Assembly (NCBI RefSeq): GCF_019090095.1
Contig: NZ_JAGQFP010000001.1
Span: 310,001 to 374,000, forward strand
Reading direction: 5' to 3'
Length of the DNA stretch: 64,000 bases
DNA from: Stutzerimonas stutzeri
Lineage (GTDB): Bacteria; Pseudomonadota; Gammaproteobacteria; Pseudomonadales; Pseudomonadaceae
Shown here: piece after piece, positions 63,253 through 64,000 of the stretch
How positions within the stretch are numbered: position 1 is the first letter of the stretch
Layout of the letters: the number at the start of each line of letters is the position of its first letter
Notes under the pieces: generated by a model
Seen by the model: the letters and a program-made list of their open reading frames with translations, nothing else
Told to the model about the DNA's origin: nothing
The model's database searches: none
Translations under genes and position numbers: made by a program

Positions 63253-64000
63253 GTAGGAGCGGGCTCTGCCCGCGACCCTGGGGGTTCGGTCTACACCGCG
63301 GTGCATGAATGCCGCCCCGATCGCAGGCAGAGCCTGTTCCTACACGCGGTGCTGAAGTCCCAGCTCGCCAGGCATCCACACGGACTTGTAGGAGCGGGCT
63401 CTGCCCGCGATACGGTGTTCGGTCTACGCCTCGGTGCATGACCTCCGCCCCGATCGCAGGCAGAGCCTGCTCCTACACGCAGTGCTGAATGCGCGAATTC
63501 GCCAGGCAGCCACACGGACTTGTAGGAGCGGGCTCTGCCCGCGACCCGGTGTTCGGTCTACGCCTCGGTGCATGAATTCCGCCCCGGTCGCAGGCAGAGC
63601 CTGCTCCTACACGCGGTGCTGAATGCTCGAATTCGCCGGGCAGCCACACGGACTTGTAGGAGCGGGCTCTGCCCGCGATACGGTGTTCGGTCTACGCCTC
63701 GGTGCATGACCTCCGCCCCGGTCGCAGGCAGAGCCTGCTCCTACACGCGTTGCTGACGGTCCCAGCTCGCCAGGTAGCCACACGGACCTGTAGGAGCGGG
63801 CTCTGCCCGCGATCCGGTGTCCGGTCTACGCCTCGGTACATGACCTCCGCTCCCGATCGCAGGCAGAGCCTGCTCCTACACGCGGTGCTGAATGCTCGAA
63901 TTCGCCGGGCAGCCACACGGACTTGTAGGAGCGGGCTCTGCCCGCGACCCGGTGTTCGGTCTACGCCTCGGTGCATGACCTCCGCCTCGGTCGCAGGCAG
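63253..64000. repeat. tandem array of 134-bp BIME units running off the window
   Basis: GTAGGAGCGGGCTCTGCCCG cores at 63253, 63388, 63522, 63656, 63790 and 63924, every 134-135 bases, each followed by the inverted core GATCGCAGGCAGAGCCTGCT or GGTCGCAGGCAGAGCCTGCT about 65 bases on. Linkers (GGTGTTCGGTCTACGCC, GCCAGGCAGCCACACGGAC) are nearly constant. Same REP core as the other arrays but different linkers, so each array grew from its own unit. No coding sequence is supported. Confidence 0.92.

Noticed and set aside
63253..64000. Second candidate CRISPR-like array
   Set aside because: 134-bp units with constant linkers, the same REP core as elsewhere; it is a BIME array.

Overview
The window is high-GC chromosomal DNA from a Pseudomonas-type gammaproteobacterium, most likely the Pseudomonas stutzeri (Stutzerimonas) group. 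The inference rests on a MucD protease, a caa3-type oxidase operon, a NosR/NirI-family protein, CheV, and many copies of the Pseudomonas intergenic REP core (GTAGGAGC-GGGCTCTGCC type). No tRNA, rRNA or CRISPR array was seen.

Layout. 1-4.4 kb: SCO1-like copper chaperone and a caa3-type cytochrome c oxidase operon (subunits II, I, III, IV), convergent with a ZIP transporter broken by REP sequences. 5-12.5 kb: DUF1615 lipoprotein, GH15 glucoamylase-like enzyme, haloacid dehalogenase, and a formate dehydrogenase alpha subunit with a DUF1641 partner. 13-14.4 kb: AraC regulator and LysE exporter. 14.5-18.4 kb: a bufferin-type copper-stress locus, with an ECF sigma factor and NrsF-like anti-sigma diverging from bufA1-bufB-bufC-doxX. 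Both transcription units carry an exact GTAACC-N16-CGAA promoter. 18.4-19.3 kb: ten tandem 94-bp REP-pair units. 19.4-30.3 kb: HAD phosphatase, DUF2254 protein, a LysR / IorAB-like molybdenum hydroxylase / XdhC module bracketed by a decayed second copy of the DUF2254 3' end, an AhpD-like protein, a MITE-like element, a MocR regulator, a GNAT enzyme and an NAD(P)H oxidoreductase.

30.5-35.1 kb is a compact MerR regulon: an old-yellow-enzyme family protein, an exported acetoacetate-decarboxylase-like protein, a coniferyl-aldehyde-dehydrogenase-like ALDH and the MerR regulator. Three copies of one 20-bp operator, in 19-bp-spacer promoters, tie them together. 35.5-48.2 kb is a type VI secretion accessory island: an AP2-domain protein, VgrG, a DUF4123 adaptor and an 859-residue LysM effector. 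It is followed by an array of convergent, lipidated SUMF1/FGE-fold proteins (three intact, one fragment), inferred to be immunity proteins. Orphan effector C-terminal tails, an Rhs fragment and a dead IS3-family element lie between them. This array is the most novel structure in the window.

49.2-64 kb returns to core-like genes: mucD away from algU-muc genes, a cupin and DUF1272 pair, a hybrid sensor kinase, a tandem glycine riboswitch ahead of a D-amino-acid dehydrogenase, FKBP, small ORFs, a NosR/NirI-like protein without nosZ, a thiolase and CheV. Two more REP-pair arrays lie here, one running off the end of the window.
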